Positions 13,428 to 24,605 of a DNA stretch of 64,000 bases are shown here, piece after piece (position 1 is the first letter of the stretch; every line of letters begins with the position of its first letter). The translations under genes were made by a program, and so were the position numbers. The DNA lies in assembly GCA_003254885.1 (NCBI GenBank), contig QANT01001429.1, forward strand, positions 1 through 64,000, in the 5' to 3' direction. This stretch comes from Purshia tridentata (lineage: Eukaryota > Streptophyta > Magnoliopsida > Rosales > Rosaceae). The notes beneath the pieces are model-generated. The model did no database searches and was not told where the DNA came from. It saw nothing but the letters and a program-made list of their open reading frames with translations.

Positions 13428-15045
13428 CTAATAAAGGTGGATTGGGAGCCGAGGCTCCATGACTGCAACAAGTGGGAACTTCCGATGTGTTGCCAATCCA
13501 GAAGCTTCCAACATGTTCAAATCTTCTACTTTCATATTCTCAGGCAATTTCCAGTTGAATCCATGCAACATGTTTGCCAATCCTGACCCAACCACTTTGA
13601 GTCCAAGGCTATAACCAGGGCACATCCTCCTTCCTGAACCAAATGGCAGCAGTTCAAAACTCTGTCCCTTCACATCAATCGACATTCCTAAGAACCTCTC
13701 TTGCCTAAACTCTTCAGGTGCATCCCATAGTGAGGGGTCTCTCCCTATGCTCCACGTGTTTATGAACACTCTTGTTCCTTTGGAAATATCATAACCTCCC
13801 ACATTGCAATCTTTAAGAGCCAGATGTGGTGCAAGCAGTACACCAACTAGGTGTTTCCTGAATGTCTCTTTCATAATTGCATCTATGTAAGGAAGGTGTT
13901 GGATGTCTTTTTCTTCCACCCATCTCTCTCTCCCAATCACTTTGTCAAGCTCTTCGGTTGCTTTTTTGATGAAGTGTGGATGTTTTATGAGTTCAGACAT
14001 TGCCCACTCCATAGTGGCCGCAGAGGTATCAGTGCCTACAACTATTAAGTCCTGCATGTTTTACAAACAACAAAATTCATGTTGACCACCCAAAAAAAGA
14101 AAACTTCCTTTGGGAAAGTTGAGAAAGTAAATATATAATTTAACATATACCTGTGTGAATGCCTTGACACTATCATTGGCGAGCTTGACTTCAAGGTCAG
14201 GATTATCAGCCAGCTCCAATAGTAAATCCACCATGTCCTTTGCCACAGATTTCTTCACGCCTTCCTTCTTTGCCTTGTGGTCATCAACTATATAATCATT
14301 AAATCGGTCCAATTTTTTCTTTAAGGCCTTCATTCGCTTTACATACCCTTGCAAGTCTAAAAAATTAAGCCCTGGTATCCAATCCCCTATATTAAATACC
14401 CCATTAAGAAACATCAACTCATCTAACAACTCCTGAAATTCTTTGTGTCATTACAGAAGCCTGAAATTCAGACTCCCTAAAATATTCCTTACCCATCACA
14501 CTTCTACTAATAATGCTAAGAGTGAGGTGTGAGAGATGCTCTTTCAGCACAACTGGCTTCCCTGACATGGCATAGAGTCGTGACACAAGAGCACGAATTT
14601 CTTCGACACAAATTTATTCAAAAGACTCTAGTGTTTTCGAGCTTAATAGGTTGGACATGAAAATTTTGCGGCCTTGGTAAAAATATGGACCATAAGGTGC
14701 CCAAAGGAGATCGTGGTAATTATAAAAGGTGTACTTAGCAGCTGGAGTTTGGGGTCTAGAGGCAAAAACATGATCATGTGTCTTTAAAAATTGTGTTGCC
14801 ATTTCGGCAGATGAAGCAATTACCGCAGGGTAGGACCCAAGCTTGAGGTGCATTATGGGTCCATAAGTTTGGGACAATTTGTGAAGGGCTTGATGAGGAA
14901 GAGTGCCAATGAGATTGAGGTTGCCAATAATGGGCCATGGTTTTGGACCTGGTGGAAGTTTTAGTTTGTGGCTTTGGGAAAAGAAGATTTTTGAGAGAAG
15001 AGCCAGAGTAGCCAATGCCAAAACTGCCCAAGAAAGAAGCTCCAT
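13428..15045 (-). pseudogene. CYP92A-like cytochrome P450, copy A (pseudogene)
   Basis: The layout matches its intact neighbours: exon 1 at 14151-15045 and exon 2 at 13428-14051, with a GT-AG intron. Two lesions break it. A TAA stop at 14614-14616 replaces the Tyr codon found in C and D (Phe in B) after LESFE. A 2-base deletion near 14453 (ACACTCAAAG in copy C, ACACAAAG here) shifts the frame. Exon 1 length (895 nt) confirms the net -2. Other oddities are FYQGRK in the C-helix, KHLVGVLL after the K-helix ExxR, and QERF in place of PERF. The heme motif FGSGRRMCPG survives. The N-terminus (MELLSWAV, HKLKLPPGP) resembles copy D, while the middle is nearly identical to copy C. It may still be transcribed but cannot give a full P450. 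Confidence 0.9.
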
Positions 15046-15106
15046 ATATTATGGGGACTGAGTACTGTGGGGTGTTCTGAGGAGACTTTGGTGTGGATCT
15101 TGCAGA

Positions 15107-15114
15107 TATTTATA
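15107..15114 (-). promoter_or_regulatory. TATA box, P450 copy A
   Basis: TATAAATA on the minus strand, about 60 bp upstream of the ATG at 15045. Equivalent elements occur at the same distance in copies C and D. Confidence 0.65.
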
Positions 15115-15662
15115 GCTGAAACGTTGAAGTTGGTTGCTACCATATGTTATCTGCTAACCATTTAAAGTGTGTAATATATGCAGTCGTGCTACTGTGTAGC
15201 TACTATTTAGACCATTTGAAATGAGCTAGTATCTATCTAATAATGTTAGTACTATACGTAAATAGTGATGACAATCAATTGGCTCTTGTATGAGGAAAGG
15301 ACCACTAAGAGTACTATACGTGGCTCTTGTTAGTAATGGTTGTGGTCCCGGTGTGAAAGTTTCAGTTTGTGGTTTCTGGAGAAGACATAGGTTTAGGTAA
15401 TGAAAAATCAAAATTGCCCCTTCTACTCCTCTTTGAAAGAGAGAAGTGGGAAATTCAATTCACTTAACAGAAAATAAAAACTGCAAAATGAAGAAGAAGA
15501 TGAAGGCGTAAAATGAAATTAAGTACATAGGATTGGTTATTTATATAATTTTTTGTTTTTGGGATAAAAGCTCATAAACATCTTCAACTAGGATATTCTT
15601 TTGAATTGAGGAGCATTTATTTCATTACTAAAATATAAAAGCAAGGACATTATCAGATTGAT
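15115..15662. repeat. spacer A-B, duplicated at 18620-20020
   Basis: This noncoding spacer aligns in order with the B-C spacer. Shared words include ACCATTTGAAATGA, GAGGAAAGGACCACTA, TTTCAGTTTGTGGTTTCT and TTGCCCCTTCTACTCCTC, ending in nearly identical sequence at the 3' ends of copies B and C. Gene and 3' flank were evidently duplicated as one unit. This copy lacks the transposon at 18749-19609, so it serves as an empty-site reference. Confidence 0.85.
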
Positions 15663-17303
15663 TCACGCATAAAGATGAACAGGGAGCCGAGGCTCCATGA
15701 CTGCTACAAGTGGGAACTTCCTAGGTGTTACTAATCCATAAGCTTCCAACATGTTCAAATCTTCTACTTTCATATTCTCAGGCAATTTCCAGTTGAATCC
15801 ATGCAACATGTTAGCCAAGGTCGACCCAATCATTTTCAATCCAAGGCTATAACCAGGGCACATCCTCCTTCCTGACCCAAATGGCAGCAGTTCAAAACTT
15901 TGTCCCCTAACATCAATTATCTTCCCTAAGAACCTCTCTGGCTTAAACTCTTCTGGTGCATCCCATAGTGAGGGGTCTCTTCCTATACTCCACGAATTAA
16001 TGAACACTCTTGTTCCTTTGCAAATATCATAACCTGCCATGCTGCAATCTTCAAGAGCTAGACGTGGTGGAAATAGTACAACTACTGGGTGCTTCCTCAT
16101 TGTCTCTTTCATAATTGCATCTATAAAAGGAAGTTGTGGGATGTCTTTCTCTTCCACCCATCTCTCTATCCCAATCACTCTATCAAGCTCTTCTGTTGCC
16201 TTTTCGATTAGGTGTGGTTGTTTTATGAGTTCAGACATTGCCCACTCCAAAGTGGTTGCCGAGGTATCTGTGCCTCCTGCTATTAAGTCCTGTTTTTTCA
16301 ATAATGAACAAAAAGAACCCAATCTGTTTAAGGTTTGTTTTTATTTTCAAAGTTATTAGTAATTAATTCAATACTGCCATATATTACATATACCTACCTG
16401 AATGAATCCTTTGACACTATCATTGTTGAGCTTAACTTCAAGATCAGGATCATCAGCCAGCTGCAATAGTAAATCCACCATGTCCTCTGCCACAAATTCC
16501 TTCACCCCTTTACTCTTTGCCTTGTGTTCATCAAGCACATAATCATAAAATCGGTCTAATTTTTTCATTAAGGCCTTCATTCGCTTTACGTACCCTTGCA
16601 AGTCCAAAGTTTTAAGCCATGGGATCCAATCTCCAATATTGAATACCCCATTAAGCACGAACAACTCATCTATCATCTCCTGAAATTGTTTAAGTGTCAT
16701 TACCAAAGCCTGAAATTCAGACTCCCTAAAATACTCCTTACCCATCACACTTCTACATATAATGCCAAGAGTGAGGCCTGAGAGATGCTCCTTCAGCATA
16801 ACTGGCTTCCCTGACATGGCATGGAGTCGTGACAGAAAACCATGGATTTCATGAACACGAATGAATTCAAAAGAGTCTAGTCGTTTGGAGCTAAATAGCT
16901 GGGACAAGAAGATTTTGCGGCCTTGGCGCCAATATGGACCATAAGGTGCCCAAGTGATGTTGTGGTAGTTGTAAGTGAGGTACTTGCCTGCTGCAGTTTG
17001 GGGTCTGGAGGCAAAGACATGATCATGTGTCTTTAGAAATTGCTTTGCCATTTCTGCAGAGGAAGCAATTACAACTGGGTAGGAGCCAAACTTGAGCTGC
17101 ATTATGGGTCCATAAGTTTGCGACAATTTGTGAAGGGAATGGTGAGGGAGAGGACCCATTAGGTTGAGGTTGCCAATGATAGGCCATGGTTTGGGACCTG
17201 GTGGAGATTTAAGTTTGTGGAGTTGGGGGAAGAAAATTTTTGAGACAAGGATCAAAGTAGCAAGGCATGCTAGGGTTAAACCAACCCAAGAAGAAGCTTC
17301 CAT
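15663..17303 (-). CDS. CYP92A-like cytochrome P450, copy B
   Basis: Two exons, 16398-17303 and 15663-16289, encode 510 aa. An N-terminal membrane anchor (residues ~5-26) is followed by the hinge PPGPKPWPIIGN. Further landmarks are C-helix WRQGRK, I-helix AGGTDTSA, K-helix ExxR as KETMRKHP, PERF, and the heme loop FGSGRRMCPG. This is an ER-anchored class II monooxygenase of the CYP71 clan. The overall pattern (NLNLMGPLPHHSLHKLS, LDLQGYVKRMK, VEPRLPVHLY-type end) fits CYP92A. Relatives are labelled homoterpene synthases or flavonoid hydroxylases, but the substrate cannot be read from sequence. Of the four P450s it alone keeps Arg in PPRLALED where the others have His. The ATG at 17303 matches the start of copy C. 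Confidence 0.9.
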
Positions 17304-17355
17304 TTTTGTGGATTGTGGGTGTAATGGTGTGAGTTTGAGGTGGTACTCTTGCTGG

Positions 17356-17363
17356 TATTTATG
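17356..17363 (-). promoter_or_regulatory. altered TATA element, P450 copy B
   Basis: The minus strand reads CATAAATA where the otherwise very similar promoter of copy C reads TATAAATA (21702-21709). The first T of the core is replaced by C. No better TATA box lies at the same distance. Confidence 0.5.
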
Positions 17364-17422
17364 AGTTATGTAGTTGCTAAAGGAATCACTATTAATTAAG
17401 TTGGCTAAACTTGGCTATTGTA

Positions 17423-18339
17423 TATATGGACTAGGATCCTCTCCTAATCCACTTATCTCCTAAACTCAGGCTAATTTTTAACTAACACATGCCACATGGC
17501 TTGAAACTCATCTTACGGTGTGTACAATATATTTATTTGTTTTTTTTTATTTTATTTCTTCCTTTCTTCTTCCACTACACCACTTGCACTCAACACTGAT
17601 ACCTCTTTCCACCGGTGGTTTTTACAAAGAGAGAAAAACTGACAGAAAGGAAGAAGGGTCTTTTATTGGATTGGATCTGACCCGCATTTTATAGGGTTTA
17701 TATTTGCTCTACTCGTCTGATTTTAATTTTTTGTGCAATTTTTAGATCTGGGTCTGTTGGATTTTTTATTTTTTGCTTCGAAAAATTGTGGGTTTTTGAG
17801 TTTGATTTGTCAGTTTTGAGGGGGTCGGTTACGTGCATTGTGGATTTTTCATGTTTATAACAGAAGACTTGGGATTTGAAATTTCTCTAACAAAGGCTCC
17901 CACCATGGGTTCATCAATTAGACCTGGGTTACTTACGAAACTAACCTAATAATCATTATATACCTTATAGTCTTAAAAGAAAAAGGAAAAAAGTATGAAA
18001 GTGTAAATTTGGCTCAAAAAAGTTAGCTTTGATGAAGAAAGAAACAATAGGTTCTAACTGAATACAAGAAACTCAATATATTAGTGCTTGTATGATTCTA
18101 ATAGGTTTATTTGGTTTTATTTCTTATTAAGATGAATTATTTAAAGGTTTAGTCCTTAAAAGCATGAGCATTAAGGTGGATGTAGAGTCGGGGAGAGAGA
18201 TAATGTACAGAGCAAGAAGATAAAGAGAAAAGAAAGGTTAAAAAACTTGAGAACCGTAGGATTTAATTTTAGATATGTTAAAAGCTTAGGTAGTTTAGGA
18301 GGGGATTAAGTTAGAAGAGGATCCAAATCCTGTATGGAC
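17423..18339. mobile_element. Mutator-like non-autonomous element (MULE/MITE) with 9-bp target duplication
   Basis: The element spans 17432-18330 (899 bp). The ends form imperfect terminal inverted repeats of about 50 bp: GGATCCTCTCCTAATCC and CTCCTAAACT on the left match GGATCCTCTTCTAA and CTCCTAAACT read inward from the right. The flanks are TATATGGAC (17423-17431) and TGTATGGAC (18331-18339), 8 of 9 identical, the target-site length typical of Mutator. There is no transposase frame. The interior at about 17690-17870 resembles a host gene leader with a T-rich intron, so it may be a Pack-MULE-like capture. It lies upstream of P450 copy B. Confidence 0.7.
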
Positions 18340-18748
18340 ATATTGTCGTATGTGCGCTACAAACAAAATTTCTACTACTAACAGAAAATTATTAAGAATT
18401 AATTAACACTCAATATGGAAACCTTGTGCTAATTATAAACAAACCTTGTAACACAATGTTCTTGTTTTGTTCAAGAAATTAAATTTTGAATTTTGATAAA
18501 ATTTCTCAGGTTCAAAAATATATAAGTTTTAAACGAAATTTTTAAAGAATTTTGATTTCAGTAGAAATTTAAACTAAAATAATTAAAACTTTTATTAAAA
18601 TTTCAATAATTTCAATAACTACGAACCATTTAAAATATGTAATATATGCAAACGTGCTACTATTTAGACAATTTTAAATGTGCTATATTTGTCAACCATT
18701 TGAAATGAACTAGTATTATCTAATAATGTTAGTAGTACTGTAAAGAGT
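18340..18748. other. spacer between the two inserted elements
   Basis: A/T-rich noncoding sequence. From about 18620 it is homologous to the A-B spacer (about 15160-15245), including TAATATATGCA and TCTAATAATGTTAGTA. No gene is seen. Confidence 0.6.
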
Positions 18749-19609
18749 AGGGGTGGGTTCGGTATGGTAACCGTACCGAAAACCCAATACCGTGTGCCAA
18801 CCATTAAAGGTCGGAATCCTTGTTTTTCGCTCCAATACCATTCGTATGGTAGTCGGTAATCGCAGATTTAGGTATCGGTCGGAGAAGAGAGGTATCGGAG
18901 CGGTATTGGTTTACTGACAGAGAGCATGTGAGAGAGAGAAAGAGAGAGAGAGAGAGGGAGATGATAAGACAAAGAGAGGGAGAGAAGGAGGATTGTGGTG
19001 TTGGTGGGGGTCTGAGATGGGGGTGGGGGTGGCTGGGATTGGAGAGAAAGATATGGTGTGGTGGTGATGGGGGTCTGAGATGGGGGTGCTGGTGGCTAAG
19101 ATCGGACAGAAAAAAGAGAGAAAGATAGTGGTGGTGGCGACTTGGATTCGACAGAGAGAGAGAGATGGTGGTGGTGGCAGCTTGGATCGAACAGAGAAAG
19201 TGAGAAAGCTGGAATTTAAATGGCTGTTATTACGTACAGAGAGAGAGAAATGGTCTAATGGTGTGGCTGGTGGGTGTGTGGGTGTGGGTTGTATAAGACT
19301 GGGCTTGGCACAAAAAAATACAAGACAATTAGCCCAAAATAAAATGTAAGATAAAGGCCCAAAAAAAACAAGAAACCAGATTTTTGAAAAAAAATTCAAA
19401 GAAAAATAGAAAGAGGACCAGTATCGGTATTGATCGGTATACCGCCGGTATGGGTATATCAATACTAATATTGATACCATATTTGTTCGGTACGGTACAG
19501 TATCGGAGAGATACCAAAAATTCAAGAAAAAATACCGTACCGATCAGTATGGTATCAGTACGATTTCGATATTTTGTCGGTATTTCGATAAAAAAACCCA
19601 CCCAATGAT
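18749..19609. mobile_element. hAT-like non-autonomous element in the B-C spacer
   Basis: The ends are GGGTGGGTT... and ...AACCCACCC, with subterminal repeats of GGTAT/CGGTAC words (for example ACCGTACCG, GGTATCGG) on both sides. This end structure is common in plant hAT-type MITEs. The interior is GA-rich microsatellite plus a near-duplicated segment (TGGGGGTCTGAGATGGGGGTG occurs twice, in pieces, at 19001-19090). Long frames here are low-complexity and not genes. The paralogous A-B spacer lacks it, which proves insertion, but target-site duplications are no longer clear, so the family call is tentative. Confidence 0.65.
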
Positions 19610-20020
19610 GACAAATTGACAAACAATTGGCTTTAGCTTGTACGAGGAAAGGACCACTAGTAGTACTATACGTGGCTTTTGCCAACAATGGTTTTGGTCC
19701 CTGTGGAAGTTTCAGTTTGTGGTTTCTAGAGAAGACATAGGTTTAGGTAATCAAAAATCAAAATTGCCCCTTCTACTCCTCTTTGAAAGAGAGAAGTGAG
19801 AAATTCAATTCACTTAAAAAAAAATAAAAACTGCAGAATGAAGAAGAAGATGAAGGTGTAAAAAGAAATTAAGTACCTTAGGATTAGGTTTCTTTTATTT
19901 ATTTAATTTTTTGTTTTAGGGATAAAAGCTCCAAAGCATCTTCAACTAGGATATCCTTTTGAATTGAGGAGCATTTATTTCATTACTAAAATATAAAAGC
20001 AAGGACATTATCAGATTGAT

Positions 20021-21650
20021 TCACACATAAAGATGAACAGGGAGCCGAGGCTCCATGACTGCTACAAGTGGGAACTTCCGATGTGTTGCCAATCCAGAAG
20101 CTTCCACCATATTCAAATCTTCTACTTTCATATTCTCAGGCAATTTCCAGTTGAATCCATGCAAAATGTTAGCCAAGGTCGACCCAATCATTTTGAGTCC
20201 AAGGCTATAACCAGGGCACATCCTCCTTCCCGAACCAAATGGCAGCAGTTCAAAACTCTGTCCCTTCACATCAATCGGCATTCCTAAGAACCTCTCTGGC
20301 CTAAACTCTTCTGGTGCATCCCATAGTGAGCGGTCTCTCCCTATGCTCCACGTGTTTATGAACACTCTTGTTCCTTTGGAAATATCATAACCTCCCACGT
20401 TGCAATCTTCAAGAGCCAGATGTGGTGCAAGCAATACAGCAACTGGGTGTTTTCTGAATGTCTCTTTCATAATTGCATCTATGTAAGGAAGGTGTTGGAT
20501 GTCCTTTTCTTCCACCCATCTCTCTCTCCCAATCACTCTGTCAAGCTCTTCGGTTGCTTTTTTGATGAAGTGTGGATGTCTTATGAGTTCAGACATTGCC
20601 CACTCCATAGTGGCTGCAGAGGTATCAGTGCCTGCAACTATTAAGTCCTGCATGTTTTACAAACAACAAAATTCATGTTGACCACCCAAAAAAAAAACTT
20701 CCTTTGGGAAAGTTGAGAAAGTAAATATATAACTTAACATATACCTGTGTGAATGCCTTGACACTATCATTGGTGAGCTTGACTTCAAGGTCAGGATTAT
20801 CAACCAGCTCCAATAGTAAATCCACCATGTCCTTTGCCACAGATTCCTTCACTCCTTCCTTCTTTGCCTTGTGTTCATCAAGTATATAATCAATAAATCG
20901 GTCCAATTTTTTCTTTAAGGCCTTCATTCGCTTTACATACCCTTGCAGGTCTAAAAAATTAAGCCCTGGTATCCAATCCCCTATATTGAATACCCCATTA
21001 AGAAACATCAACTCATCTAACAAGTCCTGAAATTCTTTGAGTGTCATTACAGAAGCATGAAATTCAGACTCCCTAAAATAGTCCTTACCCATCACAATTC
21101 TACTAATAATGCTAAGAGTGATGTATGAGAGATGCTCTTTCAGCACAACTGGCTTCCCTGACATGGTATAGAGTCGTGACAAGTGTGCTCGAATTTCTTC
21201 AACACGAATGTATTCAAAAGACTCTAGTGTTTTCGAGCTTAATAGGTTGGACATGAAAATTTTTCGGCCTTGGTGAAAATATGGACCATAAGGTGCCCAA
21301 AGGAGATCATGGTAATTATGAAAGGTGTACTTAGCAGCTGCAGTTTGGGGTCTAGAGGCGAAAACATGATCATGTGTCTTTAAAAACAGTTTTGCCATTT
21401 CTGCAGATGAAGCAATTACCACAGGGTAGGAGCCAAGCTTGAGTTGCATTATGGGTCCATAAGTTCGGGACAATTTGTGAAGGGATTGATGCGGAAGAGT
21501 GCCAATGAGGTTGAGGTTGCCAATAATGGGCCATGGTTTTGGACCTGGTAGAGATTTAAGTTTGTGGATTTGGGGGAAGAAAATTTTTGAGACAAGGATC
21601 AGAGTAGCAAGGCATGCTAGGGTTAAACCAGCCCAGGAAGAAGCTTCCAT
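20021..21650 (-). CDS. CYP92A-like cytochrome P450, copy C (mosaic)
   Basis: Two exons, 20745-21650 and 20021-20647, give an open 510-aa frame. It has the I-helix VAGTDTSA, K-helix KETFRKHP, PERF, and heme loop FGSGRRMCPGYS. Oddities: the C-helix reads YFHQGRK where B and D have YWRQGRK, so the near-invariant Trp and the following Arg are lost; and APHLALED replaces PRLALED. The N-terminus and promoter resemble copy B. The region from about AAKYTFHNYHDLLWAPYGPY through LNFLDLQGYVKRMK resembles copy A. The 3' end switches between A-like and B-like words. This points to gene conversion or unequal crossing-over. The frame is intact, but heme contacts may be weakened, so function is uncertain. 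Confidence 0.88.
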
Positions 21651-21701
21651 TTTTGTGGATTGTGCGTGTAATGGTGTGAGTTTGAGTGGTACTCTTGCTA
21701 G

Positions 21702-21709
21702 TATTTATA
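21702..21709 (-). promoter_or_regulatory. TATA box, P450 copy C
   Basis: TATAAATA on the minus strand about 55 bp upstream of the ATG at 21650, within a promoter very similar to that of copy B. Confidence 0.65.
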
Positions 21710-22928
21710 GACTTATATAGTTGCTAAGGGAATCACTATTCAGTTGCAGATCGAGACAACATCTAATAATATTACTGAAACAATCAATTACTACCAACTC
21801 AATTATCGATCTAACTCTAAGATCCTCCCAAAATCTTTGCAGATTTACACTTGCATCATGTGCCTATTAGATATATTATAGCACGTGGGTTCGTACGACA
21901 TCACCCATTTGTATTTTATTCATAATACGTTATCTCATGGTAAATATTTAATTTATTCATATCATGTTAATCTCGTGCTTGTCTTCATGATCATTTCATT
22001 TTAAAGTTTCTTACTTTATCTTATTAGGAAGAGTGTGGTGATCAGTTAACAAATAGAAAAGAGTATATAATGGTTGCACAAATGATAAAAATAATAATAT
22101 ATTTGGGTAGTTCGACATAACTGTCTGTTGTTGGCAAAAAAATTTAATAAGAAAAACACAAATTAAGTAATTCTAATATGCATCGAACTTGCAGTAATTA
22201 TTGGTAAGAGAGTGCTAGAAACTCAAGGTGACTTAATAAATCGTATTTCAATTGTGCCTTAATGATATGAATTTTTCTTGTCAATTAAAGTATTTAAATT
22301 TGTTAAATACAACTCATTAGTATTTGTCATATGTCTTTAAAAAGACTTATTTACCCTTTTTTAAATGTTACAAATATTAAATTTTAAAATCCGAAATTGG
22401 AAAGATCTATGGCTAACAATCTCTGAAAAATAAAAATATACGACTTCATCATTGGAAAGTCGTTTTAAAAGAGGGGTTACATATGATATGAGCAATGGAG
22501 GTGGGGAGAGTGGAAGAGAAAATGAACAACCCAATAAATCGATTGATCGATTGAAAAACCCAATAGAGGGGTTGATCTTTTGTCGTTGTTTAATTTGGGC
22601 TGAAAACATGAACAGGAGACCCATTCAAGGCATATCAGTCTCTTTTTCAGAAAATTGCGTTGGCCGGCCATAAAGCTTGAAATATACCTTATCCGATCAA
22701 TATCAAATTAGAAAGAAGGTGCATGGTTTTTTTATTTTTTATTTTAACAGAATATGCATGGTCTCACTCACAGTAGAAAATCAAAAAGTTGGGAATGATT
22801 ACATTGAGATGCTACATTGGGAAAAATAATAATAATGCTAAGGATGACATGCATGTATTTGGAAACCAAAGTTAAGATACAAATTTGAACTCAAAAACAT
22901 TATTATTAGTTTACATAAATAAATATAA
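21710..22928. other. spacer between P450 copies C and D
   Basis: A/T-rich noncoding sequence with no homology that I can see to the other P450 spacers. Overlapping short frames at 22452-22673 on both strands show no domain. They surround a palindromic AATCGATTGATCGATT and an unusually G-rich stretch, and I do not support a gene. Confidence 0.45.
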
Positions 22929-24547
22929 TTAGTAAAGAGTGATTGGGAGCCTCGGCTCCACAAGTGCAACAAGTGGGAACTTCCTCGGTGTTGCCAATCC
23001 AAAAACTTCATCCATGCTCAAATCTTCTACTTTGATATTCTGAGGCAATTTCCAGTTGAATCCATGCAACAAGTTAGCCAAGCTTGAGCGAATCATTTTG
23101 AGTCCAAGGCTAAAACCAGGGCACATCCTTCTTCCTGACCCAAATGGCAGCAGTTGATAATTTTGTCCCTTCACATCAATCGACTTTCCTAAGAACCTCT
23201 CCGGCCGGAACTCTTCCGGTGCATCCCACAATGAGGGGTCTCTCCCCATGGCCCATGTGTTGATGAACACTCTTGTTCCTTTGCAAATATCATAACCTCC
23301 CACATTGCAATCTTCAAGAGCCAAATGTGGTGCAAGCAGTACAGCAACTGGGTGTTTCCTCATTGTCTCTTTCATTATTGCATCTATAAATGGAAGTTGT
23401 GGGATGTCTTTCTCTTCCACCCATCTCTCTCTCCCAATCACTCTGTCAAGCTCTTCAGTTGCCTTCTTTATGAGGTGTGGTTGTTTCATGAGTTCAGACA
23501 TTGCCCACTCCACTGTGGTTGCAGAGGTATCTGTGCCCCCTGCTATTAAGTCCTGCATCATCGATTTTCAATATATTACAAAACGTGGAAAAGTTTACAA
23601 CTTTAATTATAAAAATGGAAATTAAAGAATAGTACCTGGGTGAATCCTTTGACACTGTCATAGTTGAGTTTAACTTCAATGTCAGGATCATCAGCCAGCT
23701 CCAGTAGTAAATCGACCATGTCCTTAGCCACAAATTCCTTCACTCCCTCCTTGTTAGCCTTGTGTTCATCAAACACATAATCATGAAATCGGTCGAATTT
23801 TTTCTTCAAGGCCTTCATTCGCTTCACATACCCTTGCAAGTCCAAAAACTGAATCCCCGGTATCCAATCCCCGACATTCAACACCCCATTAAGCAAGAAC
23901 AACTCATCTAACATCTCCTGAAATTCGTGCAGTGTCACAATCGAAGTCTCAAACTCAGACACACTAAAATACTTCTTTCCCAACACAATTCTACTTATAA
24001 TGCTAAGAGTTAAGCGTGAGAGATGCTCTTTGAGCAGAAATGGCTTCCCTGACACGGCATAGAGTCGTGACAGAAAAGCGCGATTTTCCTCAACACGAAT
24101 GTATTCGAAAGACTCTAGTACTTTTGAGCTAAAGAGCTGGGAGAGGTAAATTTTGCGGCCTTGGCGCCAATATGGACCATAAGGTGCCCAAGTGAGATTG
24201 CTGTAGTTGTAAGTGGTGTACTTACCAGCTGCAGTTTGGGGTCTAGAGGCAAACACATGGTCATGTGTTTTTAAAAATTGCTTTGCCATTTCAGCTGATG
24301 AAGCAACTACAACTGGGTAGGAGCCAAACTTAAGTCGCATTATGGGTCCATATTTTTGGGACAATTTGTGAAGGGATTGGTGAGGGAGAGGGCCAATGAG
24401 GTTGAGGTTGCCAATAATAGGCCATGGTTTTGGACCTGGTGGAAGTTTTAGTTTCTGGGATTGGGGAAAGAAAATTTTTGAGACAAAGGTCAGAGTAGCA
24501 AGGCATGCCAGTGTAATTAAAACAGCCCAAGAAATCAGAACCTCCAT
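22929..24547 (-). CDS. CYP92A-like cytochrome P450, copy D
   Basis: Two exons, 23636-24547 and 22929-23552, give 511 aa. All canonical P450 elements are present: anchor, PPGPKPWPIIGN hinge, C-helix YWRQGRK, I-helix AGGTDTSATT, K-helix KETMRKHP, PERF, and FGSGRRMCPGFS. It differs most from the other copies (LINGKWKLPQNIK-like divergence in the last 60 residues, here NWKLPQNIKVEDLSMDE, and SEFETSIVTLHEFQEM in mid-protein) and has its own spacers, so it is probably the oldest branch of the array. Three nearby in-frame ATGs (24556, 24550, 24547) could start translation. I used the last, which aligns with the ME-start of its paralogs. Function as for copy B: an ER monooxygenase of unknown substrate. 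Confidence 0.92.
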
Positions 24548-24605
24548 CATGGGCATTGATTTTGGGTGGTGTAGTATTGGTGAAAGTTTGAGATGGCCTT
24601 GGAGG

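Noticed and set aside
18911-19525. Minus-strand 204-codon frame and plus-strand Arg/Glu-rich frame
   Set aside because: Both arise from GA/TC-rich simple sequence inside the non-autonomous element; there is no transposase or other domain.
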